Under the pieces are notes generated by a model. The model ran no database searches. It was not told the DNA's origin and saw only the letters and a list, made by a program, of their open reading frames with translations. Positions 8,690-18,419 of a DNA stretch of 64,000 bases are shown in pieces. The translations under genes were made by a program, and so were the position numbers. How positions within the stretch are numbered: position 1 is the first letter of the stretch; each line of letters starts with the position of its first letter. Origin of the DNA: Brumimicrobium aurantiacum (lineage in GTDB: Bacteria; Bacteroidota; Bacteroidia; Flavobacteriales_D; Crocinitomicaceae). The stretch is from assembly GCF_003402975.1 (NCBI RefSeq), contig NZ_QURB01000007.1, forward strand, positions 124,001 through 188,000, in the 5' to 3' direction.

Positions 8690-9292
8690 TTATTTGGATT
8701 TACTTTTCGGACTGATATTTTTTTCAATATCTATTTCTCTGTCGTATTTACTTTTAAAATACCATCGGTAGAGCAAAATAAGTAAAGATTGTTTCACATA
8801 AGGTATACGTATTTCCTCATCGCTCAATTTCGTTTTGTAAAGATTGAGAATGTAATGGATAGAAATGTCTTTGTTCTTTTCAATTTTCGCATTGATTTGT
8901 TGACCTATTTTTGAGAAATTGAGTTGCGTAACTTTTGTAGAATCAATACCAAATACTTGCGTAGCACATTGAATGATAGAAGCTGGATTTTTGTAAAGTG
9001 CCACATTGTTAAAGTCTTCTTTTTTTAATGGCGTTTTAAAATAATCATTTTCAGCCAAAGTATCGATTAGCATTTTGTAAGCCGCCCCTGTAGTATCTGC
9101 AATATGTCCTTCATTCAGCAATAAAAGTTCAAATTCATTTAAAAGAGGTGTTATTTCTACATCGTAATTGAGGTAATAATCCTCGAAGCATACTTCCAAA
9201 TAGGTGTACGTTTCACTTTCTTTCACCTCCTCTGAAGTTTGACAAGCGAAAAGCAATAGAAGCAGTAAGAAAAAGACCTTTTGTTTTAACAT
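8690..9292 (-). CDS. Lipoprotein of unknown function
   Basis: I start the gene at the ATG at 9292, because the product then begins MLKQKVFFLLLLLLFAC, a clean SPII signal with Cys17; an in-frame extension to 9439 would put 49 odd residues before the signal. The mature protein (about 183 residues) is mixed alpha/beta with no motif I recognise. It contains DTTGAAYKMLIDTL and a hydrophobic RIPYVKQSLLILLYRWYF near the C-terminus. It is transcribed divergently from the delta-60 gene. Envelope location is likely; function is unknown. Confidence 0.72.
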   Translation of the reverse strand: MLKQKVFFLLLLLLFACQTSEEVKESETYTYLEVCFEDYYLNYDVEITPLLNEFELLLLNEGHIADTTGAAYKMLIDTLAENDYFKTPLKKEDFNNVALYKNPASIIQCATQVFGIDSTKVTQLNFSKIGQQINAKIEKNKDISIHYILNLYKTKLSDEEIRIPYVKQSLLILLYRWYFKSKYDREIDIEKNISPKSKSK

Positions 9293-9501
9293 TGAAATTT
9301 TGTTGTTTTTTTTTGACGAAGATAAATTATTTGATTGTACTTGAATTGAATATCTTTTTGAATTCTTCTGTGTTCGTAAATATTTGTTTAATTTAGAGGT
9401 TGTTAAAATGAAAGATGACTTTGTTTTTTGTTTTTTCAATAGCTTTACAATTTGAACTTGAATGTTTTCTGTGAAAGGAGTAGCAGAAAAAAAATAAAAA
9501 G

Positions 9502-12258
9502 ATGAAACAACGAATACTACTTTCCTTAATGTTTTTTATATCGATATTAAGTTTTGCTCAAAACGGTGAGAATGATTCTACTTTTAATCCAGGTGATATT
9601 GGGTTTGGGAGTGGTATAGGACTTTCTGGTGATATTCCAAGAGATATTGAAGTTCTTGAAGATGGGAAAATAATAGTTGTTGGAGAATTTTTTAGATACA
9701 ATGATCAACAAGTTCGACATATTGTAAAATTAAACCCTGATGGGTATACAGATACTAGTTTTAATTCTGATGTCGGTTTTGATAATGCCGTTAATTCCAT
9801 TGCTGTTCAAGATGATGGGAAAATAATAGCCGGTGGAGATTTCATAAGTCATAACTTAGACACTATAGTTTCAAAAGGCATTATGCGTTTAAACAGCGAC
9901 GGTTCTGTAGACCACACATTTAATACCCAAGGGGGAATAGGAGGAGGTTTAGAGAAGGTGAGAATTGTAGCCATTCAAAGCGATGGAAAAATCCTTATTG
10001 GTGGTGATTTTAATAGCTATGGGATATATAGTTCGGTTTCTAGTTTGGCAAGAATTAATACTGATGGATCTTTAGATACTGCTTTTGCATCTAATCTAGG
10101 TATAGGCTTTAGATATCTTAATCTAGGTTCAGGTTCTGTGTCTACAGTCCATATTCAAGACGATGGTAAAATCCTTGTTGGGGGATGGTTTACTTCTTTC
10201 GATGGAGTTCCAAGAAACAGAATAGCTAGGTTAAATTCAGACGGTACCTTAGATTCTAGTTTTGACCCTGGTACGGGTTTTAATGAAACTGTTTTGACTC
10301 TTGATATACAGGTGGATGGAAAAATATTAGTTGGTGGGCATTTCACAACATTTAATGGAACCACAAACAATAGACTGGTGCGGCTTAATCCTGATGGAAC
10401 TAAGGACGCCTCTTTTAATCTTGGATCCGCATTTAATTATTTGGTTAAAACTATTAAATTACAAAATGACAATAAGATTTTGGTCGGAGGTGAATTTACT
10501 TCATATAATGGAATAGCTTCAAAAAGGTTAATACGTTTAAATTCTGACGGATCAATAGACAATACTTTGGATACTGGAACAGGTGTGAATGTCACTGGTC
10601 CTGTTTATACTATTGAAATTCAAGATGACCACAAAATTCTACTGGGCGGTCCTTTTAATTCCTATAATGATACTGTTAAGGGGATGTTAGTTAGGGTTCA
10701 TGAAAATGGTATGATTGATAATCAATTTAATATAGCAACAGGAATCAATGGAATCGTCAACTCGATTGTAGTTCAGCCTGATAAGAAGGTTGTTGTCGCA
10801 GGATGGTTTACAACAATAAAAAATGTTTCTTCAAGTCGCATTGCTCGCTTAAATCCTGATGGTGGTCTTGATACTACTTTTGACATAGGTACTGGATTTC
10901 AATCGGTAGTTAACACACTTGCTATTCAAAGTGATGGAAAGATAATTGTGGGAGGAAAACTGGTTTCATTTAACGGAGTTACGCAAAACCAAATTTCACG
11001 TTTAAATTATGATGGTTCAATTGATCCGACGTTTGATATAGGAATAGGTTTTGATAAATATGTAAAATCAATTGCAGTCCAAGAGGATGGGAAAATCCTT
11101 GTTGGAGGTTATTTTAGTTCATTTAATGGGTTCTCAAGCAACAAAATTATAAGATTAAATGCTGACGGTTCACATGATGCTTCTTTCAACATTGGGTCAG
11201 GTATTGAGGGGTATTCCGGCAATGTTTTTTCAATTGTTATACAAGATAATGGTAAAATAATACTAGGAGGTGTATTCACTTCGTTCGACGGAATACCATG
11301 CAACAATATCGTTAGGTTAAATACAGACGGTTCATTTGACAATTCCTTTAATAGTGGCTCAGGATTTGATGAAGGTGTTAATACAATTAGAGTGCAAAAT
11401 GATGGGAAAATTTTAGTAGGAGGTTATTTTTCAAACTTTAATGGAAGTCCAGTAAATGGCATTATTCGCTTAAATAGTGATGGAACCCATGATACTTCTT
11501 TTGATTCAGGTACAGGTTTAAATAATGCTCATTCAATTGTCATTCAAAATAATGGAAAAATAATTGCTGGTGGTAATTTTGATACTTATGATGGTGAAAA
11601 TAGAAATAACATTGTACGTTTACATGCGGATGGAAGCATTGATGAGTCCTATGAAATTGGATCTGGATTTGATCAGCCTGTTTACTCATTGGTCTTTCAA
11701 GAAGATGACGAGTTAATTGTTGGAGGGAAATTTATTTCTTATAACGGAATAGGTAGAAATAGAATTGCTAGAATATTAACAGGTTGTGTAGATGCATCTG
11801 TAGATACTGACTGGTCGGTATTAACTGCTACTAATTCAAACGCCACTTACCAATGGGTAGATTGTGATAACAATTATGCGCCTGTACCTAATGAAACTTC
11901 CCAGGTTTTCACTGTTACACAAGATGGGAACTATGCCGTGATTGTAACATCAAACGCAACGAACTGTGTTGATACTTCTAATTGTATAAACATTACCAAC
12001 GCCTCTGTTAATGACTTTTTTGCAGCAAGTAATTTGAGCATTTATCCGAATCCGAATAATGGAAGTTTTACGATAGATACCGATAGCGCTATTTCTGTTG
12101 AAGTGGTTAATACTGTTGGACGATCAATTTTGAGAAAACAATTAAATATCGGACAAAATAAACTCACCCTCAATCAAATGGCCAATGGAATATATTATTT
12201 GAATTTTACAGATGAGCAAGGAAATAGTGGTTCGAAGAAAATAAGTGTAATACAATAA
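9502..12258 (+). CDS. Delta-60 repeat surface protein with T9SS type A sorting domain
   Basis: This 918-residue protein has a Sec signal peptide (cleavage near SFAQ, residue 20), then 14 tandem copies of the delta-60 repeat from about residue 54 to 760. Each is about 50-55 residues with the core DGKILVGGxFxxxNGxxxNRIxRLNxDGSxDxSF, which is predicted to form a beta-propeller-like or solenoid array. After a Cys-containing Ig-like spacer (VDASVDTDWSVLTATNSN) comes a type A T9SS C-terminal domain beginning NLSIYPNPNNGSF. The protein should be exported, moved across the outer membrane by the T9SS and attached to the cell surface or released. Its stop codon overlaps the next start (TAATG), so the PKD gene is translationally coupled to it. 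Confidence 0.92.
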   Translation: MKQRILLSLMFFISILSFAQNGENDSTFNPGDIGFGSGIGLSGDIPRDIEVLEDGKIIVVGEFFRYNDQQVRHIVKLNPDGYTDTSFNSDVGFDNAVNSIAVQDDGKIIAGGDFISHNLDTIVSKGIMRLNSDGSVDHTFNTQGGIGGGLEKVRIVAIQSDGKILIGGDFNSYGIYSSVSSLARINTDGSLDTAFASNLGIGFRYLNLGSGSVSTVHIQDDGKILVGGWFTSFDGVPRNRIARLNSDGTLDSSFDPGTGFNETVLTLDIQVDGKILVGGHFTTFNGTTNNRLVRLNPDGTKDASFNLGSAFNYLVKTIKLQNDNKILVGGEFTSYNGIASKRLIRLNSDGSIDNTLDTGTGVNVTGPVYTIEIQDDHKILLGGPFNSYNDTVKGMLVRVHENGMIDNQFNIATGINGIVNSIVVQPDKKVVVAGWFTTIKNVSSSRIARLNPDGGLDTTFDIGTGFQSVVNTLAIQSDGKIIVGGKLVSFNGVTQNQISRLNYDGSIDPTFDIGIGFDKYVKSIAVQEDGKILVGGYFSSFNGFSSNKIIRLNADGSHDASFNIGSGIEGYSGNVFSIVIQDNGKIILGGVFTSFDGIPCNNIVRLNTDGSFDNSFNSGSGFDEGVNTIRVQNDGKILVGGYFSNFNGSPVNGIIRLNSDGTHDTSFDSGTGLNNAHSIVIQNNGKIIAGGNFDTYDGENRNNIVRLHADGSIDESYEIGSGFDQPVYSLVFQEDDELIVGGKFISYNGIGRNRIARILTGCVDASVDTDWSVLTATNSNATYQWVDCDNNYAPVPNETSQVFTVTQDGNYAVIVTSNATNCVDTSNCINITNASVNDFFAASNLSIYPNPNNGSFTIDTDSAISVEVVNTVGRSILRKQLNIGQNKLTLNQMANGIYYLNFTDEQGNSGSKKISVIQ
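9661..11781 (+). repeat. Array of 14 delta-60 repeats inside the coding region
   Basis: I counted 14 degenerate units whose cores read GGxF near the start and RLNxDGSxD later. The DNA of the units is clearly diverged, so this is an old protein-level repeat. Unit 7 (DHKILLGGPF) and unit 8 (DKKVVVAGWF) are the most divergent. Confidence 0.85.
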
Positions 12259-14108
12259 TGTCCTTAAAAGAACACATATTTTATTTGTTTTGCTTCTTGT
12301 TTTGCAGCATTAATGGAAATGCTCAAATTGGATTTCAAAAGGTGTATGACCATCATGTAATAGATACGGTTTCAATAATCAGTGAAATTTACCTCCAAGA
12401 TTCGGTTCCCTACCTCACTTTAGGGTCTGGTGGTGGAAATCCCTACCGCATCAACTTTCGTTTTGGTAAAGTGAATGCACAAGGCGATTATGAAAACATT
12501 TTGGAATATTATGATGTAGGGCATCTACAACGCAGTATGTACAGTTTTGTGGAACTAGATACCAACTTTCGTGGAAATTTAGTGAATTGCTATAATGATT
12601 TTTCCAATATAGCATACAGTTTTCGCCTCATAGAGTACGATCTTAATGGGCAAATCTATTTAGATACGGTGTATAGCGATTTCTGGACAGTAGATAGTGT
12701 GAAATTTTTTGATCATTCTAAGTTACTTCATTTACCCGATTCAAGTTATTTAATAAGTCTCAATTATGTAAGTAAAAAAGAGTCAGATCCAAGATATAGT
12801 TTACAAGGTGTAATATTGTTACGTGTTGATTTTGATGGAACGAATCGATGGACAAAAGAAATTTACAATGATATAAATCCAGAGAAGATAGTAAGTGGAG
12901 CAAGAAACCTTGTAGACATGAAGGACGGTACTTTTATGTTGCATTATATGGATGTTAGGCATTATGGAGGCTCATTAGGAGAGCTGGATTGGGCGGTACA
13001 AAAGTTTTTACGGATTGATGCAGATGGCAACACCCTCTCAGAAAAGGAGTTTCAAGACGGGCAATACTGCTATGCTATAAGGGGCTCTTACTTTGAAGAG
13101 GATACAATTTATTTACATTATTATGACTCCAAATTATTTGGCAATTCGCCCAATAGTGATCGCTTTAAGCACAAGCCTATGCTTGCACGAATAGACGAGA
13201 ATATGGACACGGTGTGGCGTATGCCTTTGGCCAATTTTTGGTTTGAAGGGGTAGGCATATACCAAAGCATACATAAATTCAGAAAACTGAATGACAGCAC
13301 TTTTGTTGCTGCATATAACCACCATGAAGAAATTGTATATTATGAGAAGTACTTAAGTACAGTTAGAGTCTTAAACTTTTCAACGGATGGAGAGGTGAAT
13401 TGGCACAGAGATTATCACTATTATGAGCTAGATTCACTTAATGATCCAGAATACCGCATTGCAGATTTAGAAGTAATGCCTAATGGTGGTTTTAATTTGG
13501 GAGGTGAGGTGTTAAATTATCAACGTTTCAACGATAACGTTCCTTATCAGTTTGCATATTTACTGCGCACCAATTGTTTGGGTTATTTAAGTCCACCAAG
13601 TGCAGCCTTGAGTTATGAAAACGAAGGGCGGCAGGTGCATTTTACCAACGCAAGCATGTATGCAGGTCGTTATACCTATTATTTCGGAGATGGAGATTCA
13701 CTGCACACCACAGAGCATGTAGATTCTGTTTTGCATACTTATGAAAATAATGGGAGTTATACCGTTACGCTTATAGCACATGGTTGCAATGGCGTGGCAG
13801 ACACCCTAAGTTTTAATCTTGCCGTAAAACAAGAAAACACCTATGGAAACATTGGGGACAACTATTTTAATCTTTATCCCAATCCTGTATCGCAAGGTGA
13901 TGTAATCACCATTGAGACAGGAAACATTGAAGACGGAGAATTAAGGTTTTATGACATGCTAGGTAAATTTCTAAAATCAGTTCCGCTACCACAGAAGAAG
14001 AGCGTTTATTTTATTGAACATAATTTTGCTTCGGGAGCTTATTCCGTTCAATTGTATAAGGATAACAAACTGATGCAAGGTAAGAAGATGGTGGTGGAAG
14101 GTAGTTGA
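12258..14108 (+). CDS. Exported PKD-domain protein with T9SS type A sorting domain
   Basis: The 616-residue product has an N-terminal signal peptide (cleavage near NGNAQ, about residue 23). Residues up to about 440 form a repetitive beta-rich region resembling SBBP/kelch-like propeller proteins of this phylum, with repeated D-x-D-G motifs. A single PKD domain follows (ALSYENEGRQVHFTNASM...YYFGDGDSLHT...HTYENNGSYTVTLIAHGC), then a T9SS type A domain starting YFNLYPNPVSQGD and ending MQGKKMVVEGS. Its ATG shares one base with the stop of the delta-60 gene. Both are probably surface proteins made together; the ligand is unknown. Confidence 0.87.
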   Translation: MSLKEHIFYLFCFLFCSINGNAQIGFQKVYDHHVIDTVSIISEIYLQDSVPYLTLGSGGGNPYRINFRFGKVNAQGDYENILEYYDVGHLQRSMYSFVELDTNFRGNLVNCYNDFSNIAYSFRLIEYDLNGQIYLDTVYSDFWTVDSVKFFDHSKLLHLPDSSYLISLNYVSKKESDPRYSLQGVILLRVDFDGTNRWTKEIYNDINPEKIVSGARNLVDMKDGTFMLHYMDVRHYGGSLGELDWAVQKFLRIDADGNTLSEKEFQDGQYCYAIRGSYFEEDTIYLHYYDSKLFGNSPNSDRFKHKPMLARIDENMDTVWRMPLANFWFEGVGIYQSIHKFRKLNDSTFVAAYNHHEEIVYYEKYLSTVRVLNFSTDGEVNWHRDYHYYELDSLNDPEYRIADLEVMPNGGFNLGGEVLNYQRFNDNVPYQFAYLLRTNCLGYLSPPSAALSYENEGRQVHFTNASMYAGRYTYYFGDGDSLHTTEHVDSVLHTYENNGSYTVTLIAHGCNGVADTLSFNLAVKQENTYGNIGDNYFNLYPNPVSQGDVITIETGNIEDGELRFYDMLGKFLKSVPLPQKKSVYFIEHNFASGAYSVQLYKDNKLMQGKKMVVEGS

Positions 14109-14342
14109 GTTTTAAAAGGGGCCTGTCATTATTTTATTACACGTTCATCACAATACCTAATTTAGACTTGTCAGTCCTCACTTTTTGAATTTTAAAGAAA
14201 TCCAGAATTAGTTTCAACCAACTGTTTTAGAGTGTTTTTCAGCTAAGGAAAATGCTTGTCATCAAGTAGTTGCTTTTCAACGTTTTATAAAGTCTTAACA
14301 TAATTCTATTGAGAATACTATGTATGCCTAATTGGTTTTCCA

Positions 14343-14350
14343 TATTTTTG
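14343..14350 (+). promoter_or_regulatory. Probable -7 promoter element for the first PKD paralogue
   Basis: TATTTTTG fits TAnnTTTG. A start near 14357 would give a leader of about 100 nt. No TTTG is found at the right -33 distance. Confidence 0.35.
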
Positions 14351-14372
14351 TGAATTGTTAGGTGAACAATAG

Positions 14373-14411
14373 GATAAGATTAAACTTAAAAAAGATAATT
14401 CTAATCTTATT
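14373..14411 (+). promoter_or_regulatory. Inverted repeat in the leader of the first PKD paralogue
   Basis: GATAAGATTA (14373-14382) pairs with TAATCTTATT (14402-14411), 9 Watson-Crick pairs plus one G-U, around a 19-nt loop. It lies about 45 nt before the start codon and could be a leader hairpin or an operator. Confidence 0.35.
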
Positions 14412-14456
14412 CTCTTGTTGATATACAGTTATTTAGATATTTAACATTAATTGACT

Positions 14457-17400
14457 ATGAAAAGAATATTACTACTACTAATTTTTCTTTCAATAAGCTT
14501 CGTTTATTCAATCGCACAGGAAATTTGTGACAATGGGATTGATGATGACGGGAATGGACTTATTGATTTAAATGACCCTACTTGTGAATGTGATGGTTTT
14601 GGAGTGCCGCAAACGATACCTTCATTGGTTCCTAATCCTTCTTTTGAGGTTACAAATTGTTGTCCAAATAGTTTTTCACAATTAAATTGTGCAGATACAT
14701 GGATTCAAGCAACGACTGCAACTTCTGATTATTTTAACTGTGGCTATAATTTTGGTGCAATGAACGCAGCTGGTATTTCTGCCTCTCAAGGTACAGGATA
14801 TGTTGGCGCGATATATTCAGATAATTGGAAAGAATATATTGGTTCTTGCTTATTAAGTCCAATGTTAGCAGGGCAAACTTATACTTTGTCTTTCGATATT
14901 GCATCTGTCGCAATCACTGGTGGAGGAGGTCAATGTAATTTGAATTATGGTAATGTTGATATTTCAATTTACGGATCTACAACGTGTGCAAACATGCCTT
15001 TAAACACAACAGGATGTCCCTCAAATGCTTCTGCTTCTTGGGAATTAATAGGGACTCAAAACTATTCACCAAGTTCTAATTGGGGAGTCATTAATATTGA
15101 TTTTACACCAACTTCAGATATAAATGCTATAATGATTGGACCTCCTTGTAATTTGCCTGCAAATTATAATGGTGGAGCTTGTTATCCTTATTTTGTATAT
15201 GATAATTTGATACTGGCCTCCACGAATTTCTTTAATTCACTTGAAATCACTGAACAAGGTGGTTTTTGTACAGATGATTTACAATTAGAAGCCACTGCTG
15301 ATAGTGTTGGTGGTTCATGGCAATGGTATTATGATGGGGCAGCTTTGGTTGGTGAAACCAGTTCAACGCTTGATGTTGTGACAAATGGACAAGGTCCAGG
15401 CGTGTACAATGTGCGTTATACCATCGGAAATAGGTGTGAGGTTACAGATTATACTGTTGAACCACCACAATATCCTACAGCTGACTTTGATTATTTAGAT
15501 GTTTGTTTAGGAGAGAACATGAATTTTACAGACCAAACTACCATCGATACAACAGGGGGCGTCGTCATTGATTCTTGGTCATGGGATTTCGATAATGCAA
15601 ATAGCTCCAACGCCCAGAATCCTTCACAAAATTACTCCAGTACAGGAAGCTACGATGTTCAATTATTTGTAACCGGGAATAACGGTTGTGCTGATTCTAT
15701 TACACAGTCGGTTGTCGTTCATGAACTCCCGATTGCAGATTTTACATTTGATACTCTGTGTGTTGGAAATGCTACTAACTTCATTGATTTATCTTCAAAT
15801 AATGGTGGAACAGCCATCGATACCTGGAGTTGGGATTTTGACGATGGAAATTTGGCAAATACACAGAACCCGACCAACACATACACTGCAGGAGGAACAT
15901 ATAATGTAAGTTTAAATGTGACATCTAGTTTTGGTTGTACAAGCGAAAGTATTCAAAGTGTATTGGTTTATGATGTTCCTACAGCCGATTTTACTTTTAC
16001 AAATGCTTGCTTCTATGATAGCTTGTCCTTTGTGAATACGAGCTCAAGTTTTGCTGATAATTATTCATGGGACTTTGATGATGGAAATAGTTCAGCTATT
16101 GCTGATCCAAATCATGAATATGCAAGTGAAGGTGCTTATAATGTAACTTTAAATGTTTCGTATCAAGGGATGTGTAACAGTTCTGTAACGAAAACTGTTG
16201 CAGCCTATGCACAACCAATACCAGATTTCGATGATCCTTCAGCTTGTTTAGGAGATGCTTCTGTATTTACAAATAATACAAGCTTAACTAATGTTGATGG
16301 AGATTTCATTCAAACTTGGGACTGGGACTTCGGAGACGGAAATACATCGGCTCAACAGAGTCCTTCACATGCTTACGGATCAGACGGTATTTATACCATA
16401 AAATTAGTTGCAACATCAAATTATGGTTGTACTGATTCCATTGAAATGAATGCAGATATCTGGCCTTTACCAATTGCAGATTTTAACTTTGATACAGTGT
16501 GTATAGGTAACAATAGTAATTTTACAGATCTTTCTATTGCCAATGGCGGTACTGCATTGGATACCTGGACATGGGATTTTGACGATGGAAATTCCTCAAA
16601 TGTTCAAAATCCTTCTCATTTATATACATCAGATGGAATTTATGCTGTTAATCTCACGGTAAATTCTGTTTTTGGATGTACAGATAACAAAACTCAGGAT
16701 GTAATAGTCTATGATATCCCAACTGCTGATTTTTCTTTTACTAATGCATGTTTTTATGATTCTTTATCCTTTACAAATACAAGTTCTGCTATAGCGAATG
16801 GCTTTGAATGGAACTTTGATGATGGAGCAATGTCAAACAATCCAGACCCACTTCATTTGTATGCTTCTGAAGGTGCTTATGATGTTCAGTTAATCGTATC
16901 TTACGAAGGATATTGTCATGACACTGTGGTGAAAACTGTTTTTGCCTATGCTCAACCCAATCCAGCAATTCAAATAGATTCTGTTTGTTTTGAAGAGACG
17001 ACAGTTTTTGCAAACAACACAACCATTTCAAATATAGATGGTGATTTTGTGCAAACCTGGAATTGGGATTTTGGTGACGGAAATACTTCAAATCAAGAGC
17101 ATCCAAACCATAACTATGCAGGAGAAAACATATATACTGTTGATTTAATTGCAACTTCAAATTTTGGATGTAAGGATTCTATTCAAAGTAATGCGGTAGT
17201 TTGGCCACTCCCTCAAGTTGACTTTACTCCGACGAGTGTATGTTTACAAGACGATAGTGAGTTTACAGATCAATCAACAATATCAAATATTTATACATCA
17301 AATTCAATCACTAATTGGGATTGGGATTTTGGAGATGGAACTACGAGTAATCTACCTAATCCTTCAAATGGATATGCAACAGATGGAACTTTTTCGGCAA

Positions 17401-18281
17401 CCTTAACGGTAACCTCTAATCATGGTTGCTCAAATGATACAACGAAATCAGTCATCGTTCATCCACTTCCAAATGTTACATTTATTGGAGTTAATCTAGA
17501 AGGATGTTCCCCAATTTGTCCGCAAGTATCTACAACATCCACGATCAATTCTCCTTCTATAATTTCAGATTATATTTGGACACTTTCTGATGGTACAACG
17601 TATACAGGGAATAGTTTTTCTGATTGTTTCGAGAATTTATCAGGAAGTTCTGATTACTATGATGTTACTTTGTCGGCTACTTCAAATGAGGGTTGTGTAG
17701 CAGAACATACCGAATTAGATTATATTGCAGTTCATCACAATCCAATTGCAGATTTTGAATATGAACCAGAAGAACCAAGCGTTATCCAGAATACGGTTGA
17801 ATTTTTAAATACTTCGCTTTATGCAGATAACTATGAATGGTCATTTAGTTATTTAGGCAATTCAACTGATGTTAATCCAGAGTTTGAATTCCCTCCAGTT
17901 GCCGATCAACATAGTGTTACATTGATTGCTAAGACCATGGAAAATTGTACCGATACTATCGTAAAAGTGATTGATATTTTAGATAAAGTCGTGTTTTATA
18001 TTCCGAATACATTTACCCCTGACAATGATAAATTCAATGAAACGTTTCAACCTGTTTTTACTTCAGGATTTGATCCACAGCAATTTAGAATGCTGATATT
18101 TAATCGATGGGGAGAAGTTATCTTTGAGTCTAATGATGCCGATCAAGGTTGGGATGGAACCTACGGTTTAAATTCAGGAGAACTAGTGAAAGACGGAACT
18201 TACATCTGGAAAATAGTGTTTAAAGAAACAATGTCGGATAAAAAACATACACATTCTGGTCATGTGAATTTGATAAGGTAA
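14457..18281 (+). CDS. Giant surface protein with ten PKD-like modules and T9SS type B sorting domain
   Basis: I start at the ATG at 14457 because it opens a normal signal peptide (KRILLLLIFLSISFVYSIAQ); a TTG two codons earlier is less likely. The mature 1274-residue protein starts with a Cys-rich EICDNGIDDDGNGLIDLND segment. A galactose-binding-like domain (about 45-265) and an Ig-like module (about 270-340) follow. Then come ten PKD-like modules of about 80 residues with WDFGDGN/WDFDDGN cores and C-x(n)-GC cysteine pairs. The C-terminus is the gliding-motility-associated type B T9SS domain: FYIPNTFTPDNDKFN, FNRWGEVIFES, GWDGTYG and YIWKI. Modules 2-3-4 and 5-6-7 form an exact 247-residue period. 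The next gene is a shorter paralogue. A surface adhesin role is likely but inferred. Confidence 0.9.
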   Translation: MKRILLLLIFLSISFVYSIAQEICDNGIDDDGNGLIDLNDPTCECDGFGVPQTIPSLVPNPSFEVTNCCPNSFSQLNCADTWIQATTATSDYFNCGYNFGAMNAAGISASQGTGYVGAIYSDNWKEYIGSCLLSPMLAGQTYTLSFDIASVAITGGGGQCNLNYGNVDISIYGSTTCANMPLNTTGCPSNASASWELIGTQNYSPSSNWGVINIDFTPTSDINAIMIGPPCNLPANYNGGACYPYFVYDNLILASTNFFNSLEITEQGGFCTDDLQLEATADSVGGSWQWYYDGAALVGETSSTLDVVTNGQGPGVYNVRYTIGNRCEVTDYTVEPPQYPTADFDYLDVCLGENMNFTDQTTIDTTGGVVIDSWSWDFDNANSSNAQNPSQNYSSTGSYDVQLFVTGNNGCADSITQSVVVHELPIADFTFDTLCVGNATNFIDLSSNNGGTAIDTWSWDFDDGNLANTQNPTNTYTAGGTYNVSLNVTSSFGCTSESIQSVLVYDVPTADFTFTNACFYDSLSFVNTSSSFADNYSWDFDDGNSSAIADPNHEYASEGAYNVTLNVSYQGMCNSSVTKTVAAYAQPIPDFDDPSACLGDASVFTNNTSLTNVDGDFIQTWDWDFGDGNTSAQQSPSHAYGSDGIYTIKLVATSNYGCTDSIEMNADIWPLPIADFNFDTVCIGNNSNFTDLSIANGGTALDTWTWDFDDGNSSNVQNPSHLYTSDGIYAVNLTVNSVFGCTDNKTQDVIVYDIPTADFSFTNACFYDSLSFTNTSSAIANGFEWNFDDGAMSNNPDPLHLYASEGAYDVQLIVSYEGYCHDTVVKTVFAYAQPNPAIQIDSVCFEETTVFANNTTISNIDGDFVQTWNWDFGDGNTSNQEHPNHNYAGENIYTVDLIATSNFGCKDSIQSNAVVWPLPQVDFTPTSVCLQDDSEFTDQSTISNIYTSNSITNWDWDFGDGTTSNLPNPSNGYATDGTFSATLTVTSNHGCSNDTTKSVIVHPLPNVTFIGVNLEGCSPICPQVSTTSTINSPSIISDYIWTLSDGTTYTGNSFSDCFENLSGSSDYYDVTLSATSNEGCVAEHTELDYIAVHHNPIADFEYEPEEPSVIQNTVEFLNTSLYADNYEWSFSYLGNSTDVNPEFEFPPVADQHSVTLIAKTMENCTDTIVKVIDILDKVVFYIPNTFTPDNDKFNETFQPVFTSGFDPQQFRMLIFNRWGEVIFESNDADQGWDGTYGLNSGELVKDGTYIWKIVFKETMSDKKHTHSGHVNLIR
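15723..17204 (+). repeat. Tandem higher-order PKD repeat, 2 x 741 bp
   Basis: Two adjacent units (15723-16463 and 16464-17204) each encode three different PKD modules in the same order, and each is exactly 247 codons. Matching landmarks are LPIADFxFDT, PTADFxFTNACFYDSLSF and VDGDFxQTWxWDFGDGNTS. The third-codon positions are well diverged, so the duplication is not recent. Confidence 0.8.
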
Positions 18282-18351
18282 AGAAATTAAGATGGTGTAA
18301 AATTTGCATTCGTGTTTTTAACTGTTTGAAATTGAAGTGATTTTTTTGCTA

Positions 18352-18384
18352 TTTGTTTTTGTGTTTAAAAATGTGTTAATTTTG
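18352..18384 (+). promoter_or_regulatory. Bacteroidota-type promoter of the second PKD paralogue
   Basis: TTTG at 18352-18355 is followed after 21 nt by TAATTTTG at 18377-18384. The predicted start near 18391 leaves a leader of about 30 nt before the ATG at 18420. It indicates that the second paralogue has its own promoter. Confidence 0.5.
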
Positions 18385-18419
18385 TATATTAATATTTGAA
18401 AGGACTTTTTCAATTTATT

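Larger units (their letters stand above)
14109..14456. other. 348-nt intergenic region before the PKD paralogue pair
   Basis: No gene or clear terminator is seen here. It holds a -7-like element TATTTTTG at 14343-14350 and an inverted repeat at 14373-14411 in what would be the leader of the 1274-residue PKD protein. Confidence 0.5.

Noticed and set aside
9293-9439. N-terminal extension of the lipoprotein at 8690
   Set aside because: The extra 49 basic residues come before a proper SPII signal peptide and have no similarity to a known domain.
9661-11781. Possible CRISPR or DNA tandem repeat
   Set aside because: The regularity is at protein level only (delta-60 repeats) and the DNA units are strongly diverged.
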